A DNA stretch of 9,593 nt from DAOTZS01 sp034434335 (GTDB taxonomy: Bacteria > Chloroflexota > Anaerolineae > CG2-30-64-16), in assembly GCA_034434335.1 (NCBI GenBank), contig DAOTZS010000003.1, forward strand, positions 1 to 9,593, given 5' to 3'. Under the pieces are notes generated by a model. It was not told the origin of the DNA. It searched no databases and worked only from the letters and a program-made list of their open reading frames with translations. Positions 1 through 7,415 of the stretch are shown here, piece by piece. Position numbers and translations under genes: made by a program. Position 1 is the stretch's first letter. Each line of letters begins with the position of its first letter.

Positions 1-33
1 GTCTCGATTCGGTTGTCAAAGAGCTTTTTTCAC

Positions 34-57
34 AGACTCGGCCTCACCGAGTCTTTT
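34..57 (+). terminator. Rho-independent terminator-like hairpin
   Basis: An 8-bp perfect stem (AGACTCGG at 34-41, CCGAGTCT at 47-54) with a five-base loop runs into TTTT (54-57). The U-run is short and follows only on the plus strand, so it would end a rightward transcript that begins left of the window. No coding frame of that upstream gene can be recognised in bases 1-33. Confidence 0.6.
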
Positions 58-173
58 GGCGTTAGTCTAAACTCGAGTACCAACCTTCGGCTGAAAACTG
101 TCGGGTGGCTAGTAATTGGAAGAGGTTCGAATCATGCCCATTAGCCTTGTCCATGGGCCACCGAGAGGTCGGC

Positions 174-1667
174 ATGCCTTGTTCCCGCGCTTGCCTGGGC
201 CGTTCAGCACTGGTGCTGGGATGGGGGCTTGTACTGGTTGTGCTTATGCTGGCAGGATGCCAGGCACTGCCGTCATCCCCTGGGGTGGACCCGCTGCAGG
301 AATATCGTCCCGCCTTGCGGCCCGGTTTCGAGCTCTCCCCCGCGCAGCTCAGCGCGCTGTTGCAATATAGCATTACAGTGCAGGTGGATCCGTCTTTGCG
401 CGCCTTCCACGGTGTGGAAGAGGTCACCCTGCCTGTGACAGGCCCGGCAGGATGGTCAGACCTTTACTTCCGGCTCTATCCCAACCTGTCCCAATTTGGT
501 GGCAGTATGCAGGTGAGCGGTGCGCGCGTCAACGGCCTCACGGTCAATTTCGGCTATGATGCCGAATCCACGGCCGTGCACCTGACCCTGCCCAACCCGT
601 TGCCGGTTGGCAGCACAGCCCAGGTCTGGCTTAGCTTTGCGGGTGAAGCCCCCCAACGGCCACCGGGCTACTATACCATCTTTGGAGCGAGTGAGGAGAT
701 CCTTACCCTGACCAACTTCTATCCGATCCTGGCCGGGCGCCGCGATGGCGCCTGGGCCCTGGACATTGCCCATCCGCAGGGGGATGTCGGGTTTCACGAC
801 GCGGCGCTCTATCGCGTGGATGTGACCGCGCCGGCCGATCAGGTGGTGGCGGCCACGGGCACCATGATCACTCAGACCCTCACCCCCGAAGGTTGGCTGA
901 CCACTCGCTATGTCCAGGGCCCGGCGCGCGAGTTCACCCTGGTGCTCAGCCGGCGCTTCCAGATCGAGGAGGCCACCTCCTATGGGGTGCGGGTGCGTTC
1001 CTACTTCCTGCCCGAGCACGCCCTGGCCGGCCACTCGGCCCTCTACAGGGCGCTGACAGCACTGCAGATCTACAGCGATCGCTTTGGCCCCTATCCATAT
1101 AGTGAGATGGCGGTAGTGGAGGCCCCGCTGACGTTCCACGGCATGGAGTTCCCAGGCCTGAGCCTGATCGGCACCCAGGTCTACGACCGCTATTTGAGCG
1201 ATCTCGAAACCCTGGTGGCGCACGAGGTGGCTCATCACTGGTGGTACAACCAGGTGGGCAACGACCAGTTGACCAGCCCCTGGCTGGACGAGGGGCTGGC
1301 CGAGTTCAGCATGTATTTCTATTTCCTGGACCTGTATGGGCTGCCGGCTGCCGAGCGATTGCGCCGCTCACGCTGGGAAGCCCCTGTGCAGCTGGCGGCT
1401 GAGCAGGGCCGTGATGCACCCATCGGCCAGGCAGTGGATGCTTATCGCGGGAACTACGAGACGATCATCTACGGCAAGGGTGCCCTCTTTTTCACCCGGT
1501 TGCGTGCCGAGATGGGAGAGCGTGCCTTTCAGCGGTTGCTGCGGCTTTACCTGGAGCGCTATCGCTGGCGCATTGCCACCCCAGCCGACTTTCAGGCCCT
1601 GGCCGAGGAGGTGGCCGGCCGTGACCTGGCCCCTCTGTTTGATGAGTGGGTGCGAGGGGTCGGCTGA
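174..1667 (+). CDS. M1-family zinc metallopeptidase, predicted lipoprotein
   Basis: Predicted membrane-anchored zinc aminopeptidase of the M1 (gluzincin) family, acting outside the cytoplasmic membrane on peptides. I start it at ATG 174, giving 497 residues, because GAGAGG (163-168) sits 5 bases upstream and the product then begins with a short basic region, a hydrophobic stretch and a lipobox LAGC (lipidated Cys29). The frame stays open to a GTG at 105, which has no good ribosome binding site. Visible M1 hallmarks are a GAMEN-like HGMEFPG at residues 322-328, the zinc motif HEVAH (His350, Glu351, His354) followed after 18 residues by Glu373, and the probable catalytic Tyr433 in IIYGKGA. The N-terminal half is beta-rich, as expected for the M1 saddle domain; the chain ends soon after the catalytic domain, so this is a short form without the large helical C-terminal domain of PepN. 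Family call is firm; substrate is unknown. Confidence 0.9.
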   Translation: MPCSRACLGRSALVLGWGLVLVVLMLAGCQALPSSPGVDPLQEYRPALRPGFELSPAQLSALLQYSITVQVDPSLRAFHGVEEVTLPVTGPAGWSDLYFRLYPNLSQFGGSMQVSGARVNGLTVNFGYDAESTAVHLTLPNPLPVGSTAQVWLSFAGEAPQRPPGYYTIFGASEEILTLTNFYPILAGRRDGAWALDIAHPQGDVGFHDAALYRVDVTAPADQVVAATGTMITQTLTPEGWLTTRYVQGPAREFTLVLSRRFQIEEATSYGVRVRSYFLPEHALAGHSALYRALTALQIYSDRFGPYPYSEMAVVEAPLTFHGMEFPGLSLIGTQVYDRYLSDLETLVAHEVAHHWWYNQVGNDQLTSPWLDEGLAEFSMYFYFLDLYGLPAAERLRRSRWEAPVQLAAEQGRDAPIGQAVDAYRGNYETIIYGKGALFFTRLRAEMGERAFQRLLRLYLERYRWRIATPADFQALAEEVAGRDLAPLFDEWVRGVG

Positions 1668-1715
1668 GGGGCCAGGCATGGATCATCCGATACCCCAGCT
1701 CAGCCATTCTATTCG

Positions 1716-2888
1716 ATGAACCTTAGCCAAGACATCCTGTCCCACGCCCTCGAACTCGGCTTTGACGTGGCCGGCATCACACCGCTGGCCAGGCCAGCCC
1801 ATCTCCTGGCCTTCGAGCAGTGGCTGGCGGCCGGCTATCAGGGAGAGATGGAGTACATGGCTGCTCATGCCGACCTGCGGGCCGACCCGGCTCGCCTGGC
1901 GCCCGGGGCGCGCAGCGCGATCGTGGTGGCGGCCAACTACTACCCCGGCCCCTCCCCTGAACAGGGGCGTATGCCCTCTTCGCATTGCTCTGTGGCAGGG
2001 GGCAAGGGCCGTTTCGCCCGCTATGCCTGGCCGCGGGACTATCACCGTGTGATGCGGCGGAGCCTGCACCTGTTGGACTCCTTCATCCGGGAGTGCAGCG
2101 GCCGTCAGAGCTTCGGCAGGGCCTGTGTGGACACCGCTCCCCTGCTGGAGCGAGACCTGGCCGCGCAGGCCGGGCTGGGCTTTATCGGGCGCCATACCTG
2201 CCTGATCACCCCTGGCCTGGGCTCGTGGACTTTTCTGGCTGCCCTGCTGGTGCCAGAGGCGCTGGAGCCAGCCATGGCCAGGCGGCCGGGGCTACGGACG
2301 GTCAGCCCTACAGCCATAAAAGGCACCTGCGGGCATTGTACCCGCTGCCTCGACGCCTGCCCCACGCGGGCGCTGGTGGCGCCTTATGTGCTCGATGCCC
2401 GCCGCTGCATCGCCTACCTCACGATTGAGCACCGCGGGCCGATCCCACGCCAGCTTCGGCCCCTGATGGGCAACTGGGTCTTTGGATGCGATATATGCCA
2501 GGAGGTCTGCCCTTATAATCGTGCCGCCCCTCGGGCGTCCTGGCCAGAACTGGCACCCCAAACGGCACGTGGGGTGCTGCCCCTGCTGGACCTGCTCACG
2601 CTGGATGAGGCCACCTTTCGCCAGCGGTTCCAGGGCACAGCGATCTTGCGGCCACGGCGTCGAGGGCTGGTGCGCAACGCGTGTGTGGCTGCCGGCAACT
2701 GGGGTGCTCCAGAGGCCGTGCCAGCCCTCATCTCGCTCCTGACCGACCCTGAGCCGCTCATCCGCGGCCATGCCGCATGGGCCCTGGGGCGTTGTGGGGG
2801 GGTGCCGGCACGGCAGGCCCTGGCACGCGCCCTTTCTGCTGAGCCCGATCCGTGGGTGCAGGAAGAGATCCGTGAGGCACTCTTGTAA
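1716..2888 (+). CDS. queG: Epoxyqueuosine reductase QueG with C-terminal HEAT-like repeats
   Basis: Cytoplasmic cobalamin- and iron-sulfur-dependent enzyme that reduces epoxyqueuosine to queuosine in the tRNA wobble base, the last step of queuosine synthesis. Residues 1-200 carry the QueG N-terminal fold, including VDTAP around Asp139 (probably the residue family work assigns as proton donor) and GLGFIGRHT. Two 4Fe-4S clusters are indicated by C205xxC208xxC211xxxC215P, Cys231, and C258xxC261xxxC265P. Residues about 317-390 contain HEAT/PBS-lyase-like helical repeats, common at the C-terminus of this family. At 390 residues it is of normal size. It lies 48 bases after the metallopeptidase and 27 before the next gene, so co-transcription is plausible. 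The start at ATG 1716 has a weak ribosome binding site, but the N-terminus is a typical length. No other queuosine gene is visible. Confidence 0.93.
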   Translation: MNLSQDILSHALELGFDVAGITPLARPAHLLAFEQWLAAGYQGEMEYMAAHADLRADPARLAPGARSAIVVAANYYPGPSPEQGRMPSSHCSVAGGKGRFARYAWPRDYHRVMRRSLHLLDSFIRECSGRQSFGRACVDTAPLLERDLAAQAGLGFIGRHTCLITPGLGSWTFLAALLVPEALEPAMARRPGLRTVSPTAIKGTCGHCTRCLDACPTRALVAPYVLDARRCIAYLTIEHRGPIPRQLRPLMGNWVFGCDICQEVCPYNRAAPRASWPELAPQTARGVLPLLDLLTLDEATFRQRFQGTAILRPRRRGLVRNACVAAGNWGAPEAVPALISLLTDPEPLIRGHAAWALGRCGGVPARQALARALSAEPDPWVQEEIREALL

Positions 2889-2915
2889 TATTCCTAGCAG
2901 AGCGGAGGTTTCTTC

Positions 2916-3989
2916 ATGGCAAACATTACTATCGTCGGTGCCGGCCTGATGGGCACCGCCATCGCATGGCCCCTGAGCGACAATGGCCATCAGGTACGGC
3001 TGGTGGGCACTCACCTGGACGGTGAGCTCATTCGCGCCTGTCTGGAGCGGCGTTTCCATCCGCGGCTGCGTCGGCGTATCCCCGAGGGGGTGCAGCCATA
3101 TTACATCGAGCAGCTTGCCGAGGCGCTGGAGGGGGCCGAGGTAATTGTCAGCGGAGTCAACTCGTTGGGCGTGCATTGGATTGGACGCACCCTGGGGCCT
3201 TTGCTCTGGCCCGGCGCCACCATTATCGCAGTGACCAAGGGGCTGGAGGCGACACCCGAAGGGGATTTGCGCATCCTGCCCGACGTCTTGCGCGACGAGC
3301 TGCCGGCTCACCTGCGCGAGCAGGTCTCGCTTGCCGCCATCGGCGGGCCATGTATCGCGGGTGAGTTGGCTGGCCGCCGGCATTCCTGCGTGGTCTTTGC
3401 CTCCCGGGATGAAGCGGCGCTGCGGCGTCTGCGTGCTCTCTTCCGCACCCCTTATTACCATATCTGGCTCTCCACGGATATCGTTGGGGTGGAGGTCTGC
3501 GCGGCCCTGAAGAATGCCTATACGGTTGCGGTGGGCATGGCCGCCGGGATGCTGGAGCGGGCCGGTGGCCCCGATGAAGCTCAGGCTGCCATGCACAATC
3601 CCGCGGCCGCCCTTTTCGGCGCCAGTGCGGCCGAGATGACCCGTCTGGTGACATTGCTAGGTGGCCGGCCAGAGAACGTCACCGGCCTGCCCGGGGTGGG
3701 GGACCAGTATGTGACGTGTGCCGGCGGCCGGACCATACGCGTCGGCCAGCTCCTGGGCAAGGGGTTACGCTACAGCCAGGTGGTGACCGAAATGGCGGGC
3801 GAGACCCTGGAGGGACCCTATGTGATCCAGCAACTGGCCCGGGCATTGCCTAAACTGGAGCAGCGAGGGCTGATCGGCCCTGGTGAGCTGCCGTTGTTGC
3901 GCATGTTGTGCCGGGTAATCGCCGAGGATATGCCGGCGGATATCCCGTTTGACGATCTTTTCCGGGATAACCGCCTGGGGCTGTTCTGA
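2916..3989 (+). CDS. gpsA: NAD(P)-dependent glycerol-3-phosphate dehydrogenase, divergent
   Basis: Predicted cytoplasmic enzyme that reduces dihydroxyacetone phosphate to sn-glycerol 3-phosphate for phospholipid synthesis. GGAGG at 2904-2908 lies 7 bases before the ATG, a clear start. The Rossmann fingerprint GAGLMG is at residues 8-13, TKGLE around Lys108, a GPsfA-like GPCIAGE at 143-149, the catalytic-lysine segment AALKN (Lys199), and GDQYVTC with Asp263. These appear in GpsA order and spacing. Two points differ from classical GpsA: the substrate-binding SRN motif expected just after the VTC segment is shortened and altered (GGRTIRVG, 270-277), and the usual tryptophan or phenylalanine variant of the fingerprint is Met12. 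A related 6-phosphogluconate-like or other 3-hydroxyacid dehydrogenase is possible but less likely. It is the last gene before the control region of the RAMP operon. Confidence 0.8.
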   Translation: MANITIVGAGLMGTAIAWPLSDNGHQVRLVGTHLDGELIRACLERRFHPRLRRRIPEGVQPYYIEQLAEALEGAEVIVSGVNSLGVHWIGRTLGPLLWPGATIIAVTKGLEATPEGDLRILPDVLRDELPAHLREQVSLAAIGGPCIAGELAGRRHSCVVFASRDEAALRRLRALFRTPYYHIWLSTDIVGVEVCAALKNAYTVAVGMAAGMLERAGGPDEAQAAMHNPAAALFGASAAEMTRLVTLLGGRPENVTGLPGVGDQYVTCAGGRTIRVGQLLGKGLRYSQVVTEMAGETLEGPYVIQQLARALPKLEQRGLIGPGELPLLRMLCRVIAEDMPADIPFDDLFRDNRLGLF

Positions 3990-4053
3990 GCTCCCTCTGA
4001 AGTGTCTGGCCGGTTCATACTATCCCGCTATGCAAGTCCTTCGTGACGATGAA

Positions 4054-4075
4054 ATTGGTGTGCCTGCAGACCAAT
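4054..4075. promoter_or_regulatory. Small dyad overlapping promoter, possible operator
   Basis: ATTGGT (4054-4059) and ACCAAT (4070-4075) are perfect inverted 6-base arms with a 10-base spacer. One arm covers the -35 hexamer and the other ends in the extended -10, a position where a dimeric repressor would block RNA polymerase. Arms this short can occur by chance, so this is only a candidate site. Confidence 0.35.
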
Positions 4076-4083
4076 GGTATAAT
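4055..4083 (+). promoter_or_regulatory. Sigma-70 type promoter of the RAMP operon
   Basis: TTGGTG (4055-4060) and a perfect TATAAT (4078-4083) are separated by 17 bases, and TGG immediately before the -10 gives an extended -10 element. Transcription would start near 4089-4091, leaving a leader of about 100 bases before ATG 4188. It lies after the gpsA stop and is the only promoter-like sequence I found that fits the three-gene operon. Confidence 0.8.
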
Positions 4084-4129
4084 TGTTGCTAGAGGTGTGA
4101 CTGGTTTTCTTCTGACCGGAGCGACGGCA

Positions 4130-4168
4130 ATGGTGAGCTTTCTAAGGAAAGGAGGAGTACATCCGTAG
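4130..4168 (+). CDS. 12-codon leader open reading frame (MVSFLRKGGVHP)
   Basis: ATG 4130 is preceded by GGAG (4118-4121) at a spacing of 8 bases and runs 12 codons to TAG 4166. The stop lies 19 bases before ATG 4188. Its last codons run through the strong Shine-Dalgarno at 4148-4155 and the left arm of the hairpin at 4157-4193, so a ribosome translating it would melt that hairpin. It may be a leader peptide coupling translation to the RAMP gene. So short a frame may also be coincidence; it encodes no recognisable attenuator signature such as a codon run. Confidence 0.3.
   Translation: MVSFLRKGGVHP
4148..4155 (+). promoter_or_regulatory. Strong Shine-Dalgarno displaced from the annotated start
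   Basis: AAAGGAGG is the best ribosome binding site in the operon, yet it ends 32 bases before ATG 4188. No ATG or GTG in the correct frame follows at normal spacing. The in-frame codon at the right distance is ATC (4161). If the hairpin at 4157-4193 folds, the site comes to 10 unpaired bases from ATG 4203. Confidence 0.6.
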
Positions 4169-4193
4169 TCTTGTCGCTCGGGCTACGATGTAC
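4157..4193 (+). promoter_or_regulatory. Leader hairpin enclosing the first ATG of the RAMP fusion gene
   Basis: GTACAT (4157-4162) pairs with ATGTAC (4188-4193) and CGTAG (4164-4168) with CTACG (4183-4187), leaving only C4163 bulged and a 14-base loop. The ATG at 4188 is part of the right arm. The element could act in RNA, hiding or repositioning the start, or in DNA as an inverted-repeat operator just downstream of the promoter. Confidence 0.5.
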
Positions 4194-7100
4194 AAAGAAG
4201 CTATGCTGCTGCGTGGTACACTTACTGCTGAGACGCCGCTTTATCGGGGCAATGCGCGCAAGACATTGTTCACCAGAGACGGGGATGGCACCCAGCGCCT
4301 GGTTTCGTTGGCTGGGGAAATCGGGGGAACCGCGCAGACCCTCATGGATGCCTTCATTGGCCAATCGCGCGATGGCCGTAACACCGGTTTGCTCAATCGC
4401 CTCTGGCAGCGACTTTATGGCACCCCTATGCCTGACGGCCTGATCACCCAGGTATCCTGCCAGCTCCGGGCGGAGAGCTATCCCCCTGATCGCTTTTTCG
4501 ATTTGCGCATGGGTCTCCGGCTCGATGAGGACCGCTGGGCAGCCGAGGCCAATGCCAACTACAAGATGGAGACCCTCTTCCGTAACGCCCGCTTCGATTT
4601 CGTCATGACTGTCAACGACAACGTGTTGCAGAGGGGAGATAACGCTGCCCGCCTTTACTACATGCTGGAAGAGCTGCGCGCCGGGCGTTTCTGGTTTGGG
4701 GCTGGTAAGAGCAAGGGGCTGGGCCGCGTGCGGCTGGAGATGGAGTCTGCTTTGCCGTCCACCCCTGTGCCGCAGCTTCAGCCAGGCCTCAACCATCTGC
4801 GCGTTGTCCTCACCTTCAACACCCTGAACCCTGTCCTGGTTGGCTGGAACTGGGGCAAGGTTGACCCTGAGGTGCCGGCCTTTGCCGCCATCGAGGGTCG
4901 CTTGCTGGTGGCAGCCATGCGCCAAATACCAGAACCGATCCGCACCCGTCTCGAAATGGTGATCGGAGGCCCTATCCTCAGCCCAGAAGACTGGAAGCGC
5001 AAGTTGGCCGACTACCTGCCGCGCGCCATAGCCATCTGGCTGCAGGAGCAGTCCACTGGCGAGGTGGAGGTCTGGACCCTGCGTGAGCCAGCCCTGGCCA
5101 AACTGGCCAAGGGCAAATACGCCCTGTCGAAGAAGATCATTGACGCGGTGCAACCCCTGTGCAACCAGCCCTTCCCCAGCCGCGAGGCGGCCGAGGCCGC
5201 GCTCAAGGCCGCCCTCGCCGACAAGGCCAACATGGCCAGGCGCATCCTGGAGGTGATGGAACATGAGCGCCGGGCCAGCCAGGCATTGAACCACGAGGCA
5301 TGGACTGAGGTCGCCGAAGCTCTTGGCCTGGACCCTGCCTTGGAGGCCCAGCTCTCGGCGCAGATTGCCGACGAAGCCGCCCTGACCGACATCCTGGCCA
5401 CAGCCTGTGCAGCAATCCTGCCCGGGCTCTACCAGCAGGTGGATCACCAGATCAGCCTTTTGCAGAGCGATGCCTGGGTAGATGCCGAAATTGCCACCCG
5501 CGAGGCTCATATCCAGATCAAAACCCTCCTGCTGGAAGGCAAGATCAGCGAGGCCCAGTGGGGCGATCGCAGCCACCCGCCCGAGGGGGTCAGCCTGGCG
5601 GCCTGGCAAGATTTCCTCGAAGAGCATAGCAGGGTACGCTATCAGCACATCGTGCACCCTGTCAATCTGCGCAAGAGCATCACCAATGACCGCAACTTCA
5701 TCGCTTTTCTGACGGCCTATCGGGCCCGCGCCCGGCAAGAGCTGTCGCAACCTCACCACATAGACTTCCGCGCCGGAGGGCCGTTCAACCGGGAGATCTC
5801 GCGCCAGTATGGCAAGCCCTACGACACCATGTTCATGCGCATGTTGTCGTGGGCCCCTTCCGCACAGGAAGAGGGAGCCTGGGAGATCTACATCCCCGGC
5901 AGCACCATCAAAGGCGCCTTCCGCAAGCGCGCTGCGCAGGTGCTGCGGACCCTGTGGGGAGAGACCAAGCGCACGGACCAGATCCTCGATTACTTGTTTG
6001 GCACACAGGGCCAGCGCGGGGCAATCTGCTTCTCCGATGCCTACCTTGTGGACCCCCATGAGCCTGAGCGCGTGTGGTGCTCGGTGGACGGGGTGCGCAT
6101 GGATCCCGCTACCGCCCGGCCAATTGAAGCCGCCAAGCGTGACTACCTCTTCCCCTACGGCGAACAGCTTATCTTCCGGCTGCAACTCGACATCCAGGAC
6201 CTTACTGAAAGGGACCTGGAAGCTGTTGCTATCTTGCGGCACCTGCTGAACGACTTCCAGAACGGCGATATCCCACTGGGTGGGGAGAAGACCAGCGGCT
6301 TTGGCTGGGTCAGGGCCCAGATCAGTGAGCTGAGCTGGCTGACAAGCAGCCCAGATGGGGTGACCAAAGCCCTGTTGGGCGACCTGCCACTGGTCAGCGA
6401 TGGCATCTGGCAGAGGGCTACCCTGAGAGGGGAGGAAGTGACGCGTGTGCTGGCTCAGCCCGGGGCCCTGAAAGCTGTCCAGACCCCCTCAGCTCCTCCG
6501 CGTGCCCAGGCCGGCTTCGTCTCCCATCGCGCCTTCGGGGGCTTCTGCGGCATGCTCTTCGTAGAGGCGGAAGTGCTGAGCCCGCTCCATGTGCGGGAGA
6601 GCGGCGAGCCTTCTCACAAAGCCGTCCTGCCCGAGGGCAATATCAATGGCTGGGATTGCTTTGCCATGGCGCCAGCCGAGGCCAGCCTGCGGCCCCAGGC
6701 CCGAATCTACGCTTTGCCCAGCCGCAGCCTGAAGGGGATGCTGCGTCATATCTATGCCATCGCCAGCGACTCGCGGCTGCCCAGCCCCGACCTGGCACAC
6801 CTGAACCCTGCAGATAGCCTCTTCGGCTGGGTGGGTGCCGGCCCCAACCAGGCTATCATGGGTCGTCTGGCCTGCAGCTTCGCGCTTTTCGATGCCCCAG
6901 AGCTGGCCTGGTTCAAGGTGCCCTACCCCTACGGGGGCTGGGTTTTCACCAATGGCCGGTGGCGCCAGGAGGGCAAGGGCGTGCCCATATTTCAGATTGC
7001 CAACACCTGGCGCCTATTCCTGCACGCGCCGCTGGCACCGATTGTACAACGGCTGCCGGCTTTCCAACCCGACACGGTTCAGGCCAGCTACTGCCGGGCC

Positions 7101-7415
7101 ATCCTGCCCGGGGCGCGAGCCCGCTTCACCCTGCGGTTCTGGAACCTGGAAAAGGAGGAGTTCCAGCGCCTGCTGTGGTGTGTGGCCCTGGAACCCCATC
7201 TGGCCCATAAGCTGGGACTCCACCGCTACGTAGGGTTTGGCAGCCTGCGCCTGCACCTGCTGCCTGAAAGCTACCTGATTGACTGGCCCAAACGCTATGC
7301 CGGTGCCCCGGAGGCGGAGTGGCGCGTGCCAATCCGGCCATCTGAATGGATTACGCCCTCGGTGGTGGCCTACTACTCTGAGCTTCAAAAGGCACTGAAT
7401 GCTCAGTCCCTTTGA
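4188..7415 (+). CDS. Multi-RAMP (Cas7/Csm3-like) fusion protein, probable CRISPR type III-related effector
   Basis: A 1075-residue fusion of RAMP-superfamily modules, the RNA-binding backbone units of type III CRISPR complexes. Module 1 (about 1-190) has the opening strand with PLYRGN, a Csm3-like GLRLDED segment and the glycine-rich loop GAGKSKGLG (171-179). Residues 200-258 look like the start of another RAMP (NPVLVGW, then an IEGRLLVAAMR stretch resembling the PGSSLKGALR helix). Residues 260-490 are mostly helical and unlike RAMPs. A further module (about 490-720) has IPGSTIKG (569-576), LFG then FSDA (603-618), DGVRMDPATAR, and GGEKTSGFG (698-706). The last (about 780-1030) has LPSRSLKG (843-850), DSLFG (876-880) and HRYVGFG. 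It resembles the TIGR03986-type RAMP family. Inferred role: guide-RNA binding and possibly target-RNA cleavage. The start is uncertain: ATG 4203 or ATC 4161 are alternatives. It overlaps the next gene by 17 bases. Confidence 0.85.
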   Translation: MYKEAMLLRGTLTAETPLYRGNARKTLFTRDGDGTQRLVSLAGEIGGTAQTLMDAFIGQSRDGRNTGLLNRLWQRLYGTPMPDGLITQVSCQLRAESYPPDRFFDLRMGLRLDEDRWAAEANANYKMETLFRNARFDFVMTVNDNVLQRGDNAARLYYMLEELRAGRFWFGAGKSKGLGRVRLEMESALPSTPVPQLQPGLNHLRVVLTFNTLNPVLVGWNWGKVDPEVPAFAAIEGRLLVAAMRQIPEPIRTRLEMVIGGPILSPEDWKRKLADYLPRAIAIWLQEQSTGEVEVWTLREPALAKLAKGKYALSKKIIDAVQPLCNQPFPSREAAEAALKAALADKANMARRILEVMEHERRASQALNHEAWTEVAEALGLDPALEAQLSAQIADEAALTDILATACAAILPGLYQQVDHQISLLQSDAWVDAEIATREAHIQIKTLLLEGKISEAQWGDRSHPPEGVSLAAWQDFLEEHSRVRYQHIVHPVNLRKSITNDRNFIAFLTAYRARARQELSQPHHIDFRAGGPFNREISRQYGKPYDTMFMRMLSWAPSAQEEGAWEIYIPGSTIKGAFRKRAAQVLRTLWGETKRTDQILDYLFGTQGQRGAICFSDAYLVDPHEPERVWCSVDGVRMDPATARPIEAAKRDYLFPYGEQLIFRLQLDIQDLTERDLEAVAILRHLLNDFQNGDIPLGGEKTSGFGWVRAQISELSWLTSSPDGVTKALLGDLPLVSDGIWQRATLRGEEVTRVLAQPGALKAVQTPSAPPRAQAGFVSHRAFGGFCGMLFVEAEVLSPLHVRESGEPSHKAVLPEGNINGWDCFAMAPAEASLRPQARIYALPSRSLKGMLRHIYAIASDSRLPSPDLAHLNPADSLFGWVGAGPNQAIMGRLACSFALFDAPELAWFKVPYPYGGWVFTNGRWRQEGKGVPIFQIANTWRLFLHAPLAPIVQRLPAFQPDTVQASYCRAILPGARARFTLRFWNLEKEEFQRLLWCVALEPHLAHKLGLHRYVGFGSLRLHLLPESYLIDWPKRYAGAPEAEWRVPIRPSEWITPSVVAYYSELQKALNAQSL

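Noticed and set aside
123..132. GGTTCGAATC, resembling a tRNA T-arm
   Set aside because: The flanking five bases on each side do not pair and no acceptor or anticodon stem surrounds it.
105..152. GTG 105 as the start of the metallopeptidase
   Set aside because: No ribosome binding site precedes it, and it would place 23 extra residues before an ideal lipoprotein signal peptide that starts at ATG 174 with GAGAGG upstream.
2292..3596. A 434-codon minus-strand open frame across queG and gpsA
   Set aside because: It spans two well-supported plus-strand genes and their gap and contains no family motifs.
3990..4050. Terminator after gpsA
   Set aside because: No stem followed by a T-run is present; the GAGCTC at the stop region is only a 6-base palindrome.
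4089..6242. A 717-codon open frame on the minus strand opposite the RAMP fusion gene
   Set aside because: It is a shadow of codon bias in a GC-rich gene: the plus strand has clear RAMP motifs across the same span, and the minus frame shows no recognisable motif.
4188..7415. Assignment of the RAMP fusion as a true type III-E Cas7-11
   Set aside because: It is shorter than known Cas7-11 proteins, shows no zinc-finger cysteine clusters in its RAMP modules, and lacks a neighbouring TPR-CHAT (Csx29) gene; the likeness is in layout only.
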